Shown here: in pieces, positions 43,790-53,404 of the stretch
Layout of the letters: each line of letters opens with the position of its first letter
How positions within the stretch are numbered: the first letter of the stretch is position 1
DNA from: Burkholderiaceae bacterium
GTDB lineage: Bacteria > Pseudomonadota > Gammaproteobacteria > Burkholderiales > Burkholderiaceae_C
Direction: 5' to 3'
NCBI GenBank assembly: GCA_016790575.1
Contig: JAEUOU010000002.1
Coordinates: 62,001 to 126,000, forward strand
DNA: 64,000 nt
Notes under the pieces: model-generated
Database searches by the model: none
What the model was told of the DNA's origin: nothing
The model's input: the letters and a program-made list of their open reading frames with translations, nothing else
Made by a program: the position numbers and the translations under genes

Positions 43790-44623
43790 TCAGATTCCAA
43801 GGCGCCGTCGAATTCTTGAAATCAGGGAAACTCCCTGAGTTTCATTCTTCGTTTCCGGCTTGTGGCTTTCGCTGCCATAAATGGAATCGAGGAAATTTTT
43901 ATTTGGTGGCGGCGAAGCGTCTTGCATCTTTCGCAATAAACCTCGCCGGTCCAGCTCCACCACAAATTTTTCACATTCGCTGAACGACACATTCGCATGA
44001 CCGGATATCGAATTCAGATCAAAATATCTGCGGGTCAACAACGTTGCGATCCGCATCCGGTTGTGATCACCTTGTATCAGGTCGGGCCCGGGCCAGCGAA
44101 TCAGTTTGAAGTACGCTTTTCTGCTTCCGCCCTCGGGGTTGTTTTTCGGAGGCGTACCTGCACCGTTAAGCCAGGACTCCGCACCGATATTTGCCGATTC
44201 GAGGGCCGTGGATTGCGGTTTGGCCTTCCAGCGGCTCAATATTCCCTTGTCAATCTGTCGGGTTCCTTCGATCTCAAGCTGAACCTGACCGAGCCAATCA
44301 ACAAGTTGCTCTGACCGGATGGGCCGTCGCATACCGTCCTCGGTTTCCTGGCCGAACGGCGCTACTTTCATGACTGATCGCCCGAAGGTATTTTTGTTCA
44401 GATCGTCGGGCCAGTATCGGTAATCAATCAACAGGGCATCGTAAGGGGGATTGGTAACCAGGTGCCATCTGAATTCCGGCTCGACACCGTATAGACGGAA
44501 CAACGTCTTAATCAACGCCTCTTCGGCGGGATGCAATTCGATGACCCCGAGCCTCAGGATTTTCATGTTGCCGCTCATCGAAAAGGATTCTTGCGCCGTG
44601 TTATTGATATTTCGACTACCCAT
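43790..44623 (-). CDS. Hypothetical receiver-like protein with C-terminal winged-helix-like domain
   Basis: 277 residues from the ATG at 44623, which follows AAGGA with good spacing. The N-terminal ~110 residues (ILRLGVIELHPAEEALIKTLF, YDALLIDYRYWPDD, KVAPFGQ, RPIRSEQLVDWL) look like a degenerate receiver-type fold lacking the phosphoacceptor context. The middle is low complexity. The end (RMRIATLLTRRYFDLNSISG and SECEKFVVELDRRGLLRKM) looks like a winged helix. I do not recognise a named family. It heads the GTPase-roadblock cluster and is divergent from an AraC regulator. A DNA-binding or adaptor role is possible. Confidence 0.7.
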   Translation of the reverse strand: MGSRNINNTAQESFSMSGNMKILRLGVIELHPAEEALIKTLFRLYGVEPEFRWHLVTNPPYDALLIDYRYWPDDLNKNTFGRSVMKVAPFGQETEDGMRRPIRSEQLVDWLGQVQLEIEGTRQIDKGILSRWKAKPQSTALESANIGAESWLNGAGTPPKNNPEGGSRKAYFKLIRWPGPDLIQGDHNRMRIATLLTRRYFDLNSISGHANVSFSECEKFVVELDRRGLLRKMQDASPPPNKNFLDSIYGSESHKPETKNETQGVSLISRIRRRLGI

Positions 44624-44905
44624 TTCTTTTCCTTTGTTGGCCCCCGCCTTTTTCAGCACTTGATTTTTTTATAGTCCCGTTCGATGCCGGTTTTATATTT
44701 CAAGGAGTCGGTCGTCTTTTCTCAACCGGATGGAGTCTACGTTTTCATTGGTGCGGATTCATGCGCAATCGGCTTGATGTTCATGCTGGTTCGGATATTT
44801 TTCGAGATCAGTTCGATGTGCTGCGGCTACTCTTTTTCCGGATGGCGTTTAAAATGGACTGTGCTTTTTCCGCACGGCTCTCCGCCTTTGTTTATTGAAC
44901 TCTCT

Positions 44906-45922
44906 ATGCCTATCAAAAGCTTCGATGCCGGCTGCTCGGGTCATCCGATTGAATTGCTATTGGCTTTGGCCAGCTGTTCATCGCCCGAGGTTCGGACCCT
45001 GACATTGACGCATTTGGGTTGGGTGCCATCGGTTTCGGAGGACGCGGCCGGGTTGCGCCTGATCTGGGTTGAGCGCGGACACTGCAGCATCCAGACTCAC
45101 GACGGGCATTCGGTACTCTTGGAGCCCGGGTCGGCTTGTGCCTTACTGCGTGACACACAAGTCAAAGTCAGTGCCACCGCGTCCAGGCCAATGCCCTGGC
45201 TGATGGTGGTCGAGGTTCCCACCACTAGATGGCTGCAAGAGCAACTGCTGCGCGTAGATCGTGTTGCTGGCCTGGACCTGTGGCATTGGAATCATCCTGA
45301 GGCTGAGTCCTTGCGGATGTTGCGCCTGGTCGTTCAGGACCAGATCCTCGCGGAGAACTCGCGAGAGCAGCAGCAGTGGCTTGCTCCCGCCGCCATGGCG
45401 CTGATCAAATGCGCCGCCAGCGAGCTGATCAATCAGCCTGGGCTCAGCCCCCTTTCCGCGCTCGTCGCTGATCGACGGCTTGGGCGCGCCATTTCATCCG
45501 TCCTGATGACGGAGGGGCCTCTTGCGGATATTGATACGCTCGCTCAGCTTTGCTATTGCGCTCGTGCGACCTTCACCAACAAGTTCAGTGACCTGACCGG
45601 TGACAGCTACCTCAGTTATCTGACGTCGTGGCGCATGAATCTGTCCAGTCTCCGATTTCGCCTTCAACGGGCAACGGTCGCGGACGAATCGGCGCGATAC
45701 GGATATCGCAGCGAGGCGGCCTTCCGAAAGACGTTCAGCCGCGTCAATGGAATCGCACCCGGCAAAGTGCGGCGGGCGCTCGATGCAGGATCAGCGTCCA
45801 CGCCCGCAACCACAGCGGCAAAGTCACATGCGAAACCGTTGCCGCCCGTCATCCATGTGGGTCACCATGCCTCTCCCCCAGACCTGCAGCAGCTGATTTC
45901 CCAGGTGATTACGAGACTCTGA
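44906..45922 (+). CDS. AraC-family transcriptional regulator
   Basis: 338 residues from the ATG at 44906 (MPIKSFDAGCSGHPIELLL). An N-terminal cupin-like sensor domain (about 20-140, LIWVERGHCSIQTHDGHSV) is followed by the two helix-turn-helices of the AraC DNA-binding domain (LADIDTLAQLCYCARATFTNKFSDLTG, then ATVADESARYGYRSEAAFRKTFSRVNG). A C-terminal ~45 residue tail is Ala/Pro/His-rich. The open frame extends upstream to 44684 but that part has no family similarity. It is divergent from the GTPase cluster with a 282-base spacer and may control it. Confidence 0.85.
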   Translation: MPIKSFDAGCSGHPIELLLALASCSSPEVRTLTLTHLGWVPSVSEDAAGLRLIWVERGHCSIQTHDGHSVLLEPGSACALLRDTQVKVSATASRPMPWLMVVEVPTTRWLQEQLLRVDRVAGLDLWHWNHPEAESLRMLRLVVQDQILAENSREQQQWLAPAAMALIKCAASELINQPGLSPLSALVADRRLGRAISSVLMTEGPLADIDTLAQLCYCARATFTNKFSDLTGDSYLSYLTSWRMNLSSLRFRLQRATVADESARYGYRSEAAFRKTFSRVNGIAPGKVRRALDAGSASTPATTAAKSHAKPLPPVIHVGHHASPPDLQQLISQVITRL

Positions 45923-45982
45923 TCCGGGCTTTGGGGTAGGCGTCCCCATCACCCAGCCAGCGGAACCGGACTGGCACGCCCT

Positions 45983-46363
45983 CTATCGCTTTTGACTGCG
46001 GGTGATTGCGAGAAATACCGGCTCGCCGTTGACCAGCAAATGGCTGAGGGTGATTTCCACGCTGATCAGGTCACCACTCTTGCAGGACAGGTCGGCACTG
46101 TAGACAACCGAGTCGTTCAACTTCATGGATTGGGTCAGCGCGCGCCATGCGGCGGCATCCGTGACCGCTTTGTTGATATCCGTCACACCCATTTGAGTCA
46201 CTTCGCTCAAATTGAATCCGAGTTGATCGATGGCTTCCCCGTTTGCATCCAGAAAGCGGGAAGTGGCCGGGTCAATCACCCACGCCGGCTCTCGGATGTC
46301 CTGAAGCAATTGAGCAAAATTTCCCGAGGCCAGGAAAGGCGATTTTTGCAGTTCATCCCGCAT
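45983..46363 (-). CDS. Single-domain PAS protein
   Basis: 126 residues from the ATG at 46363, preceded by GGAGACATTTC. It is almost wholly one PAS domain (EPAWVIDPATSRFLDANGEAIDQLGFNLSE, DITKA-like turn, then VEITLSHLLVNGEPVFLAITRS). No output domain is attached. It is convergent with the AraC gene, 60 bases apart. Likely a small sensory or interaction module; its partner is not known. Confidence 0.78.
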   Translation of the reverse strand: MRDELQKSPFLASGNFAQLLQDIREPAWVIDPATSRFLDANGEAIDQLGFNLSEVTQMGVTDINKAVTDAAAWRALTQSMKLNDSVVYSADLSCKSGDLISVEITLSHLLVNGEPVFLAITRSQKR

Positions 46364-46753
46364 GAAATGTCTCCGACTTTTTGTGTTTTGAGAGGCCACC
46401 AATGTATCCGCCGTGACCCCGAGGGAGACGTCCCATCCGGAGAGTTGCTTTGAATGAACATGAATCTGCATCCGATCAGACGCACTTTTTGTTGCGGGGC
46501 ACACCACGGCGGCCGGTTACTTGCTGCGGCTACTTGCGGTGAGGCCCAGGGTGACCAGCCCGACTCACCGGAATGGACCATGCCGACTGCAGGCAACTTT
46601 GCGGATCAGTTGGCGAGGTTTCACGGAATGATCTCTTTTCGATAGCAAGGAACGACCTTTTTACGCTGGGTACGGGCACAAAACGCCTGTAATTGGCCCA
46701 AATAGCCTGTTTTCGGACGGCCGGGGCAGCCGCGCAAGGGGCGCGGGGCTGCG
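46364..46753. other. 390-base gap with repeat copy F and a GC-rich hairpin
   Basis: No convincing gene. The half near 46363 should contain the PAS-gene promoter. Repeat copy F lies at 46631-46690. A stem GCAGCCGCGC / GCGCGGGGCTGC with one bulge lies near 46727-46752, directly after the YdcF-like stop, and may act as its 3' stem without a T run. Confidence 0.5.
46631..46690 (+). repeat. Dispersed repeat copy F, intergenic
   Basis: TCTTTTCGATAGCAAGGAAC then GACCTTTTTACGCTGGGTA, one of the copies closest to the family core. The stretch GGGCACAAAACGCC after the core resembles the distal part of copies B and E. Confidence 0.9.
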
Positions 46754-47515
46754 TCAACGTGCCAGGCGGGTCATCAGCAGGCCGAGCCACTCGTGCAGGG
46801 CGTTTTGCCAGGCCAGCAGGCTCTTGGCCAGGGAGTATTCGGTCAGTGGGGTACTGGCGCCGGTGCGAAAGTCCACCGGATAGGGGGTCACGGTACAGGG
46901 CACGGCGGCAAATTCGGCCATGGCACGCGGCATGTGGGCGGCCGAGGTGACCAGCAGCCACGGCTGGCGGCAGCGCGGGCCCAGCAGGGACGCCACCTCA
47001 CGCGCGTTCTCACGGGTATTGCGCGAGCCGCTCTCCAGCAGCACCCGGCGCGGGTCCACTCCCTGTTCGCGGTAGAAGGCGCGCGCCAGCTCGGCTTCGG
47101 GTACGCCGGTGGGCAGCAGGCGCCCTTCCCCGCCGCTGAACACCACGGTCATGCCGGGGTACTGCCGCAGCAGGGCCAGGGGCACGGTCATGCGTTCGGC
47201 GGCCTCGTTGAGCGGCACCTGGGCATGCGCGCGAAAGGTGTCTGTGGGGCCAACGGCGCCACCGAGCACGATCACCCCCGCGTAACGCGACAGCGATTCG
47301 GCGGGTGGCACCGGGTAGCGGTTTTCCAGCGGACGCAACAAGGCATCAGGCAGCGCCCGAAACCCCAGCAGCCCCAGCAGCAGCAGCCCCACCCAGAGCA
47401 TCACCGTCGCGGTGCGGCGCCGCCGCGCCAGCAGCAACAACGCCAGCAGCCACCACAGCGCCAGCCAGAAAGCGGGCTGAGTGATGGCGGTCAGCAGTTT
47501 GGAGAGGGCGAACAT
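46754..47515 (-). CDS. YdcF/ElyC-like DUF218 envelope protein
   Basis: 253 residues from MFALSKLLTAITQPAFWLALW. Two N-terminal TM helices (about 12-50) are followed by a DUF218 domain: GVIVLGGAVGP, VVFSGGEGRLLPTG, ESGSRNTRENAREVASLL and LVTSAAHMPRAMAEF. E. coli ElyC and SanA of this group act in envelope integrity. It starts 60 bases after the tctA stop, in the same direction, and may be at the end of that transcript. Confidence 0.85.
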   Translation of the reverse strand: MFALSKLLTAITQPAFWLALWWLLALLLLARRRRTATVMLWVGLLLLGLLGFRALPDALLRPLENRYPVPPAESLSRYAGVIVLGGAVGPTDTFRAHAQVPLNEAAERMTVPLALLRQYPGMTVVFSGGEGRLLPTGVPEAELARAFYREQGVDPRRVLLESGSRNTRENAREVASLLGPRCRQPWLLVTSAAHMPRAMAEFAAVPCTVTPYPVDFRTGASTPLTEYSLAKSLLAWQNALHEWLGLLMTRLAR

Positions 47516-47575
47516 GCGCGGCGAAGTCCGGCGGCGACGTTTGACGGCAGCGACGGCGCCGGTGTCGGGTGCTTT

Positions 47576-49087
47576 TCAGACGGGGGCACCACCGGCGGCG
47601 TTTCGGCGTTGCCACAGCCGCGCAAGTCGGGGCAGCAGGAGCACCAGGGCAACCACCACCAGCAGGAACAGGGATGCCGGCCGCTCCACGAACACGCCCC
47701 ATTTGCCTTCGCCGATGGACATGGCGTTGCGCAACTGGGCCTCGGCCAGCGGGCCGAGAATCATGCCGACAATGACCGGCGCCACCGGGAAGTCGTACCG
47801 GCGCATCAGCACACCCAGCAGGCCGATGCCGTACATCACGAACAGGTCGAAACTGCTCTGGCGCATGCCGTACACGCCCACGGTGGCGAAGATCAGGATG
47901 CCGGCATACAACTGCGGGCGCGGGATCTTCAGCAGTTTGACCCACAGGCCCACGAGGGGCAGGTTGAGGATGAGCAGCATCACGTTGCCGATGTACAGCG
48001 AAGCGATCAGCGCCCACACCATGGTGGACGAGGTTTCAAACAGTTGCGGCCCGGCCTGGATGCCGTAGTTCTGCAGCGCCGACAGCAGGATGGCGGCAGT
48101 GACCGAGGTGGGAATACCCAGGGTGAGCAGCGGCACCAGCGTGGCGGTGACCGCCGAGTTGTTGGCGGCCTCCGGGCCGGCCACGCCTTCGATGGCGCCC
48201 ACGGTGCCGAATTCGTTCTTGTGTTTCGAGAGCTTCTTTTCCGTGGCGTAGCTCAGGAAGGTGGGGATTTCCGAGCCGCCGGCCGGGATGGTGCCGAACG
48301 GAAAGCCCAGGGCCGTGCCGCGCAGCCAGGCCGGCCAGGAGCGGCGCCATTCGCTGCCGGTCATGTGCACCTTGTTCAGGCGGTTCATTTCGGTGACGCT
48401 GCGGCCCTCGTACATGGCGTTGTAGATCACCTCGCCCACGGCAAACAAGCCCACCGCGATCAGCACCACTTCGATGCCGTCCATGAATTCAGGGATGCCG
48501 GCGGTGTAGCGCACCTGGCCGGAGATCTGGTCCATGCCGATCAGCCCGGCGCCCAGACCCAGGAACAGCGCCGTCAAGCCACGCAAGGTGCTTTTGCCCA
48601 GCACGGCGCTCACGGTCAGGAAGGCCAGCACCATCAGCAGGAAATACTCCGGCGGCCCGAGTTTGACGGCGTGCTCGGCCACGATGGGGGCGAACAGCGT
48701 CACCAGCACGGTCGCAATGGTGCCCGCCACAAACGAGCCGATGGCCGCCGTGGCCAGCGCGGCACCGGCGCGACCGCTGCGGGCCATCTTGAAACCCTCC
48801 AGCGCAGTGACCATGGTGCCGGTCTCGCCCGGCGTGTTGAGCAGGATGGACGTGGTAGAGCCGCCATACATGGCACCGTAATAGATGCCGGCGAAGAAAA
48901 TCATCGAAGCGGTCGGCTCCACCTGGCTGGTGATGGGCAGCAGCATGGCCACGGTGACGGCCGGCCCCAGGCCGGGCAGCACGCCGATGGCGGTGCCGAC
49001 CGCGCAGCCGACAAAGGCCCACAGCAGATTGACGGGACTGATGGCGGTGGCAAAGCCACCCATGAGATGGGTCCAGGTCTCCAGCAT
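47576..49087 (-). CDS. tctA: Tripartite tricarboxylate transporter, large permease TctA
   Basis: 503 residues from [20 protein letters not shown]. The family signatures [19 protein letters not shown] near 37-55, [18 protein letters not shown] near 72-90, and [24 protein letters not shown] near 258 are all clear. About twelve TM helices. It takes up carboxylates such as citrate together with TctB and the periplasmic TctC. It ends 60 bases before the YdcF-like gene. Confidence 0.96.
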   Translation of the reverse strand: MLETWTHLMGGFATAISPVNLLWAFVGCAVGTAIGVLPGLGPAVTVAMLLPITSQVEPTASMIFFAGIYYGAMYGGSTTSILLNTPGETGTMVTALEGFKMARSGRAGAALATAAIGSFVAGTIATVLVTLFAPIVAEHAVKLGPPEYFLLMVLAFLTVSAVLGKSTLRGLTALFLGLGAGLIGMDQISGQVRYTAGIPEFMDGIEVVLIAVGLFAVGEVIYNAMYEGRSVTEMNRLNKVHMTGSEWRRSWPAWLRGTALGFPFGTIPAGGSEIPTFLSYATEKKLSKHKNEFGTVGAIEGVAGPEAANNSAVTATLVPLLTLGIPTSVTAAILLSALQNYGIQAGPQLFETSSTMVWALIASLYIGNVMLLILNLPLVGLWVKLLKIPRPQLYAGILIFATVGVYGMRQSSFDLFVMYGIGLLGVLMRRYDFPVAPVIVGMILGPLAEAQLRNAMSIGEGKWGVFVERPASLFLLVVVALVLLLPRLARLWQRRNAAGGAPV

Positions 49088-49130
49088 GGCGACTCCCGAA
49101 AAAAGGAAGGTGTGGCGCGCGGGCGCGCGC

Positions 49131-49670
49131 TCAGATCCAGCCGGTGCCGGTGAGCCCCGGCAGATTGATGGCCAGCAACTTGGTGAACAGCCAGTAGACC
49201 GGCGCGGAAATCAGCATGCCGGTGATGGCGTCCATCACGGTCTGGCGGACACCCCCGGCGGGTTTGCCTTCGGACAGGCGCAAACCCCGCACGGCGAGCG
49301 CAAAACACAGGGCGCAGCTCAGCACAAAACCGGCGGTGGTGATCAGCGTGGCGTTGGCCAGCACGCCTGCAGACACCCAGGCAAAGGCTGGCCAGTCACC
49401 GCGCTCGGCTCCCGAGGGCTCTTCCAGTTGCCGGAAACCGCCGGTTGCCGCCTCCCACAATAGCCAGACGCCGCAGACCGCCAGCACCGCTGCCACCACC
49501 CAGGGCAGGAAGTTCGGTCCGACGCCGGCGTAACCAGCATCGGACGGGATCGAGGCCGCACCGTAGGCCAGCACGCCGGCCACACCCAGAGCCCCCAGCG
49601 CGATGAGCCAGTGGGCTCGACGGTCGTGGCTGGAATGCGACCGCGACGGAGACACGGCGGCGTGGTCCAT
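49131..49670 (-). CDS. tctB: Tripartite tricarboxylate transporter, small permease TctB
   Basis: 179 residues from [19 protein letters not shown]. Four hydrophobic helices with the family stretch [22 protein letters not shown] and a C-terminal segment [22 protein letters not shown]. It lies 3 bases after tctC and 43 before tctA, so the three form a tctCBA operon. Confidence 0.92.
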   Translation of the reverse strand: MDHAAVSPSRSHSSHDRRAHWLIALGALGVAGVLAYGAASIPSDAGYAGVGPNFLPWVVAAVLAVCGVWLLWEAATGGFRQLEEPSGAERGDWPAFAWVSAGVLANATLITTAGFVLSCALCFALAVRGLRLSEGKPAGGVRQTVMDAITGMLISAPVYWLFTKLLAINLPGLTGTGWI

Positions 49671-49672
49671 GA

Positions 49673-50632
49673 TCAGATCATTCCGGACTTGACCATCGTG
49701 GCCCGCAGGCTGGCGAAGGAGTCGTCGACAAAGTTGTCGAAGTCCTTGCCAGTCAGCACCGCAGGCGTCCAGCCGTTCTTTTCCAGCGCCTCGGCCCAGG
49801 CCTTGGACTTGGTGGCCTTGACGATCATGTCGGTCAGGGCCTTGCGTTGCTCGGGTGTGATGCCGCCAGCGGCATAGACGCCGCGCCAGTTGCCCAGTTC
49901 GACGTTGAAGCCCTGTTCCTTCATTGTGGGCACATTGACACCCTTGATCCGCGTGGCGGAGGTCACGCCGATCGCCTTCATCTTGCCGGCGGTGATGTAT
50001 TGCTCGAACTCGCTGTAGCCGCTGCCACCGACAGTGACGTTACCGCCCAGGATGGCGGCGGTGGCTTCGCCACCCCCACGGAAAGGCACGTAATTGATTC
50101 TGGTCGGGTCCACGCCCACTTCCCGGGCGAGCATGGCAATGGCAATGTGTTCGGTGGAGCCGCGCGAGCCACCGCCCCACTTGACGCTTCCGGGGTCTTT
50201 CTTGAGCTGGGCCACGACATCGGCCATGGTCTTGAACGGCGAATTGGCCGGCAGGACAAAAACGTTGTATTCGGTCGTCAGCCGGGCAATCGGCGTGACT
50301 TTGTCCAGCCCGACCGGGGGTCTGGTCTGGATGATGCCGCCCAGCATGACGGCGCCCATCACCATCAGCGCATTCGGGTCCCCCTTGGTGGCGTTGGCGA
50401 ACTGGGCCAGACCGATGGCGCCGGCCGCGCCGCCCTTGTTCTCGAAGGTGACCGACGATGCCACACCGGCGTCCTGCAGAGCCTTGCCCAGCGCACGGCC
50501 GGTGCTGTCCCAGCCGCCACCCGGGTTGGCGGGAATCATCATTTTCACGTTGGCGGCGGCCAGCGCGGGCAGCGGCAACGCGCCTGCTGCAGCCAGGGCG
50601 GCCATGGATTTGAGGAAGGTGTCACGGCGCAT
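49673..50632 (-). CDS. tctC: Tripartite tricarboxylate transporter, substrate-binding protein TctC
   Basis: 319 residues from the ATG at 50632, with AGGAGA 6 bases upstream. A signal peptide of Tat-like look (MRRDTFLKSMAALAAAGALP) precedes the Bug-family fold (VKMMIPANPGGGWDSTGRALGKAL, VTFENKGGAAGAIGLAQFA). It captures a carboxylate in the periplasm for TctAB. An upstream in-frame extension crosses the divergent promoter region and is rejected. Confidence 0.94.
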   Translation of the reverse strand: MRRDTFLKSMAALAAAGALPLPALAAANVKMMIPANPGGGWDSTGRALGKALQDAGVASSVTFENKGGAAGAIGLAQFANATKGDPNALMVMGAVMLGGIIQTRPPVGLDKVTPIARLTTEYNVFVLPANSPFKTMADVVAQLKKDPGSVKWGGGSRGSTEHIAIAMLAREVGVDPTRINYVPFRGGGEATAAILGGNVTVGGSGYSEFEQYITAGKMKAIGVTSATRIKGVNVPTMKEQGFNVELGNWRGVYAAGGITPEQRKALTDMIVKATKSKAWAEALEKNGWTPAVLTGKDFDNFVDDSFASLRATMVKSGMI

Positions 50633-50725
50633 GGGAGGTCTCCTGAGTACGATGAACGATGACCCGATGTTGCCGCATCGCGCTGTCAGATACCTGTCCT
50701 TCGACCTAGGGGAAACACCGATCCG

Positions 50726-50741
50726 GGACTTTTCGAAGTCC
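50726..50741. promoter_or_regulatory. UUCG-loop hairpin in the tctC/tctD divergent promoter region
   Basis: GGACTT-TTCG-AAGTCC, a perfect 6-bp stem with a stable tetraloop, lies in the 152-base gap between divergent tctC and tctD. As DNA it is also an inverted repeat and could be a TctD binding site; not shown. Confidence 0.4.
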
Positions 50742-50784
50742 GCCAATCCGTCCGAGAATCACGCATGCGCAAACCCGGGCACCC

Positions 50785-51483
50785 ATGCTGATCAAACTGC
50801 TCCTGATCGAAGACGACCCCGCCATGCAGGCGACCCTGGCGCGGTCACTCAGCCGCAAGGGGTTCGATGTGCGGTCTTTTTCCACGGCACGCCCCGCGCT
50901 GCTTGCCTGGCCGTCGCTGTCTCCCGACGTGGTGGTTCTGGATCTGAGCCTGCCGGACCTTGACGGACTGGAGGTCCTTCAGCATGCCCGTAAATCGGGC
51001 TGGACCGAGCCTGTCCTGATCCTCACCGCGCGTGGCACCGTAGGTGACCGGGTGCTGGGCCTCAACACCGGCGCGGACGACTATCTTCCCAAGCCTTTCG
51101 ACCTGGACGAGCTCGAAGCGCGGGTCCGGGCCCTGGCGCGCCGGCGCACCACCAGCCCAGCGGACGCCAGTGCTCAAGGGGGGGGCCAATCCACGCGACT
51201 GGGCTCACTTCGGCTGGACGGATACAGCGGCGCGGTCTACTGCCGCGACACGGTGATGGACCTGACGCCCCGCGAGCTGGGCCTGCTGCAGGCGCTGATG
51301 GCCCGCCCCGGGCAGGCAGTGACCAAGGAGCGCCTGTTCGACCGGGTCTTCCCGGGCGAGGAGACAGTCCACCCGGAGGCTATCGAAGTGGTGGTCTATC
51401 GCCTGCGCAAGAAGCTGACGGACTCGGGCACTCAGCTGGTGACGCTTCGAGGGCTGGGGTACCTGCTGAGGGCAGACCCGTGA
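50785..51483 (+). CDS. tctD: Two-component response regulator TctD
   Basis: 232 residues from MLIKLLLIEDDPAMQATLARSL. The receiver domain has the acidic pair in IEDD, phosphoacceptor Asp53 (VVVLDLSLPD) and the lysine of LPKPFD near 103. An OmpR/PhoB winged helix follows (LTPRELGLLQALMARPGQAVTKERL). It should activate the divergent tctCBA genes in response to tricarboxylates. Its stop overlaps the tctE start. Confidence 0.93.
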   Translation: MLIKLLLIEDDPAMQATLARSLSRKGFDVRSFSTARPALLAWPSLSPDVVVLDLSLPDLDGLEVLQHARKSGWTEPVLILTARGTVGDRVLGLNTGADDYLPKPFDLDELEARVRALARRRTTSPADASAQGGGQSTRLGSLRLDGYSGAVYCRDTVMDLTPRELGLLQALMARPGQAVTKERLFDRVFPGEETVHPEAIEVVVYRLRKKLTDSGTQLVTLRGLGYLLRADP

Positions 51484-52934
51484 GCCTGGAACAATCGTGG
51501 CTGCGTCGCTACGGCGCATCGCGCGCTTCTTTGCGGAAACAGCTGCTGACCGGCATTCTGGTTCCGCTGGCCCTGATCGGGCTGGTCGGGGCGTGGAGTC
51601 TTTACGATCAGGCTTTCGATGCGGCCAATCGAGCCTATGACCGCACCCTGCTCGCGTCGGCCAAGACCATCAGCGAACAGATTGACGTCCAAGGCTACGA
51701 CGCGGCGGCCCGGATCAGGGCGCTGGTACCCTTTTCCGCACTGGAGGCGTTCCAGAACGACAACCAGAGTCGAATCTTCTACCGGGTTTCCGGCCCGGAC
51801 GGCAGCACCGTCTCTGGCTATGCAGACTTGCCTGTCTGGCAGGGGTCCGTGCCGGACCGTCCGAACTATGACTCCCTGGTCGACTTCTATGACGACCGGT
51901 ACCAGGGTGTGGCGGTGCGGGTCGCCGCTTTGCTGCAACCGGTGGTCGGACCGGACGGCCGCGGCATGGCGCTGATTCAGGTTGCAGAAACGCTGGAGCT
52001 CCGCAAGGCCATGGCCCGCCAACTGTTGACCGATTCACTGTGGCGGCATGCGGTACTGGCGCTGGTGGTGGGCGCGGTGGTGGTGCTGGTGGTCCAGCGG
52101 GTCACCCGCCCGGTGCGCCAATTGTCGGCCGACCTGGACGCTCGCCCGGAAGGTGACCTGTCACCCTTGTCGGCCGAGGACGCGCCCCGGGAAATGCTGC
52201 CCCTGATTGACGCGACCAACACCGTCATGGCGCGCCTGCAGCACCTGCTGGAGCATCAGAAGCGTTTCGTTCGGGATGCATCGCACCAGCTGCGAACGCC
52301 GCTGGCGGTGCTGAAAGTCCAGGTGCAGTCTGCGCGGCGGGGCGATCTGCCGTCTGAACTGGCATTGGCCGAAATTGCCGCTACGGTCGAGCGCGCCACC
52401 GAACTGGCAAACCGCATGCTCTCGCTGGCACGCATTGAGCAGCTGCGCCATCAGGGCGACTCCGAGGTGACCGAAGCCAGCGACGAGGTTCGCGCTGTCG
52501 CGCTGGATCTGGCGCCCCTGATCGCGGAGCGTCGAATCGATTTCGACATCCATACGGAGTCGGCCCCGGTACGCGCCCATGCCTGGATGCTGCAGGAGCT
52601 GACCCGCAATCTGTTGCATAACGCCGTCCGGCACACCCCGCCGAACGGAAGGCTCACCGTACGGCTGGTCTGGGAGGGGAACACGATGGTCCTTACGATT
52701 GACGATGACGGACCTGGCATCAGCGCAGAACTGGCGGCACGGCTGTTCCAGCCGTTCTCGGCCGGTGATGAACGGCGCGGCTCCGGCCTGGGGCTGACGA
52801 TCTGCAGGGAAATCACCAACGCCCTGGGGGGATCGGTCTCGGTCAATAACCGCGTGGAGGGCGACAGGGTCAGCGGACTCACGGCGACGGTTCGCCTGCC
52901 CATGCCATCCCGCCTGCGAAACGGGGCTCCCTGA
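51480..52934 (+). CDS. tctE: Two-component sensor histidine kinase TctE
   Basis: 484 residues from a GTG at 51480 that overlaps the tctD stop. Two TM helices (about 27-47 and 190-213) flank a periplasmic sensor of ~140 residues. A HAMP-like linker is followed by the H box DASHQLRTPLAVLKVQ and the N, G1 and G2 boxes (NLLHNAVRHTPP, IDDDGPGIS, GSGLGLTIC). It phosphorylates TctD. Its stop overlaps the hslR ATG (TGATG). Confidence 0.93.
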   Translation: MSLEQSWLRRYGASRASLRKQLLTGILVPLALIGLVGAWSLYDQAFDAANRAYDRTLLASAKTISEQIDVQGYDAAARIRALVPFSALEAFQNDNQSRIFYRVSGPDGSTVSGYADLPVWQGSVPDRPNYDSLVDFYDDRYQGVAVRVAALLQPVVGPDGRGMALIQVAETLELRKAMARQLLTDSLWRHAVLALVVGAVVVLVVQRVTRPVRQLSADLDARPEGDLSPLSAEDAPREMLPLIDATNTVMARLQHLLEHQKRFVRDASHQLRTPLAVLKVQVQSARRGDLPSELALAEIAATVERATELANRMLSLARIEQLRHQGDSEVTEASDEVRAVALDLAPLIAERRIDFDIHTESAPVRAHAWMLQELTRNLLHNAVRHTPPNGRLTVRLVWEGNTMVLTIDDDGPGISAELAARLFQPFSAGDERRGSGLGLTICREITNALGGSVSVNNRVEGDRVSGLTATVRLPMPSRLRNGAP

Positions 52935-53347
52935 TGGATAAACTGCGTATCGACAAATGGCTGTGGGCCGCCCGGTTCTACAAGACGCGCAGCCTGGCGG
53001 CAGATGAAGCGGACCGCGGGCGCGTGCAGATCAACGGCAGCGATGCCAAACCGTCCCGCGAAGTTCGGCCCGGCGATACCGTCACCTTGCGCCAGGGGGT
53101 GGTGCTGCGCTCAGTGATCGTGCGGGGCATCAGCGCCATGCGAGGCCCCGCCGCGATCGCACAGGCCTTGTACGAGGAAACAGCCGACAGCGTGGCGGCC
53201 CGGCTGCGAGCCGCAGAACAGCGCCGCCTGGCACCGGAACCCGCCGAAAGCCTCACCCAGGGCCGCCCGACCAAACGCGACCGCCGCGACATGACGCGCG
53301 CCACCCACAACTGGGATGACCGCTGGAGCGCGTCGCTGGATGACTGA
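52934..53347 (+). CDS. hslR: S4-domain RNA-binding heat-shock protein HslR
   Basis: 137 residues from MDKLRIDKWLWAARFYKTRS. The N-terminal S4 domain (RIDKWLWAARFYKTRSLAADEADRGRVQING) is typical of the Hsp15/HslR family, which binds 50S subunits carrying stalled nascent chains. The C-terminus is basic and ends with TKRDRRDMTRATHNWDDRW. It is translationally coupled to tctE, an unrelated function. Confidence 0.92.
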   Translation: MDKLRIDKWLWAARFYKTRSLAADEADRGRVQINGSDAKPSREVRPGDTVTLRQGVVLRSVIVRGISAMRGPAAIAQALYEETADSVAARLRAAEQRRLAPEPAESLTQGRPTKRDRRDMTRATHNWDDRWSASLDD

Positions 53348-53404
53348 TGCAATGGCGACAGCCGGCCCACTGCGGTGTGCCGTCTTCGCACAACCTCCAC
53401 GCCC

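Noticed and set aside
44684-44905. N-terminal extension of the AraC regulator with hydrophobic segments
   Set aside because: The upstream part is hydrophobic and unlike AraC proteins; the ATG at 44906 gives the normal sensor-domain start.
46793-49153. 786-codon plus-strand frame over the tct region
   Set aside because: Antisense to ydcF-like and tctA genes; low-complexity His/Gln/Gly translation.
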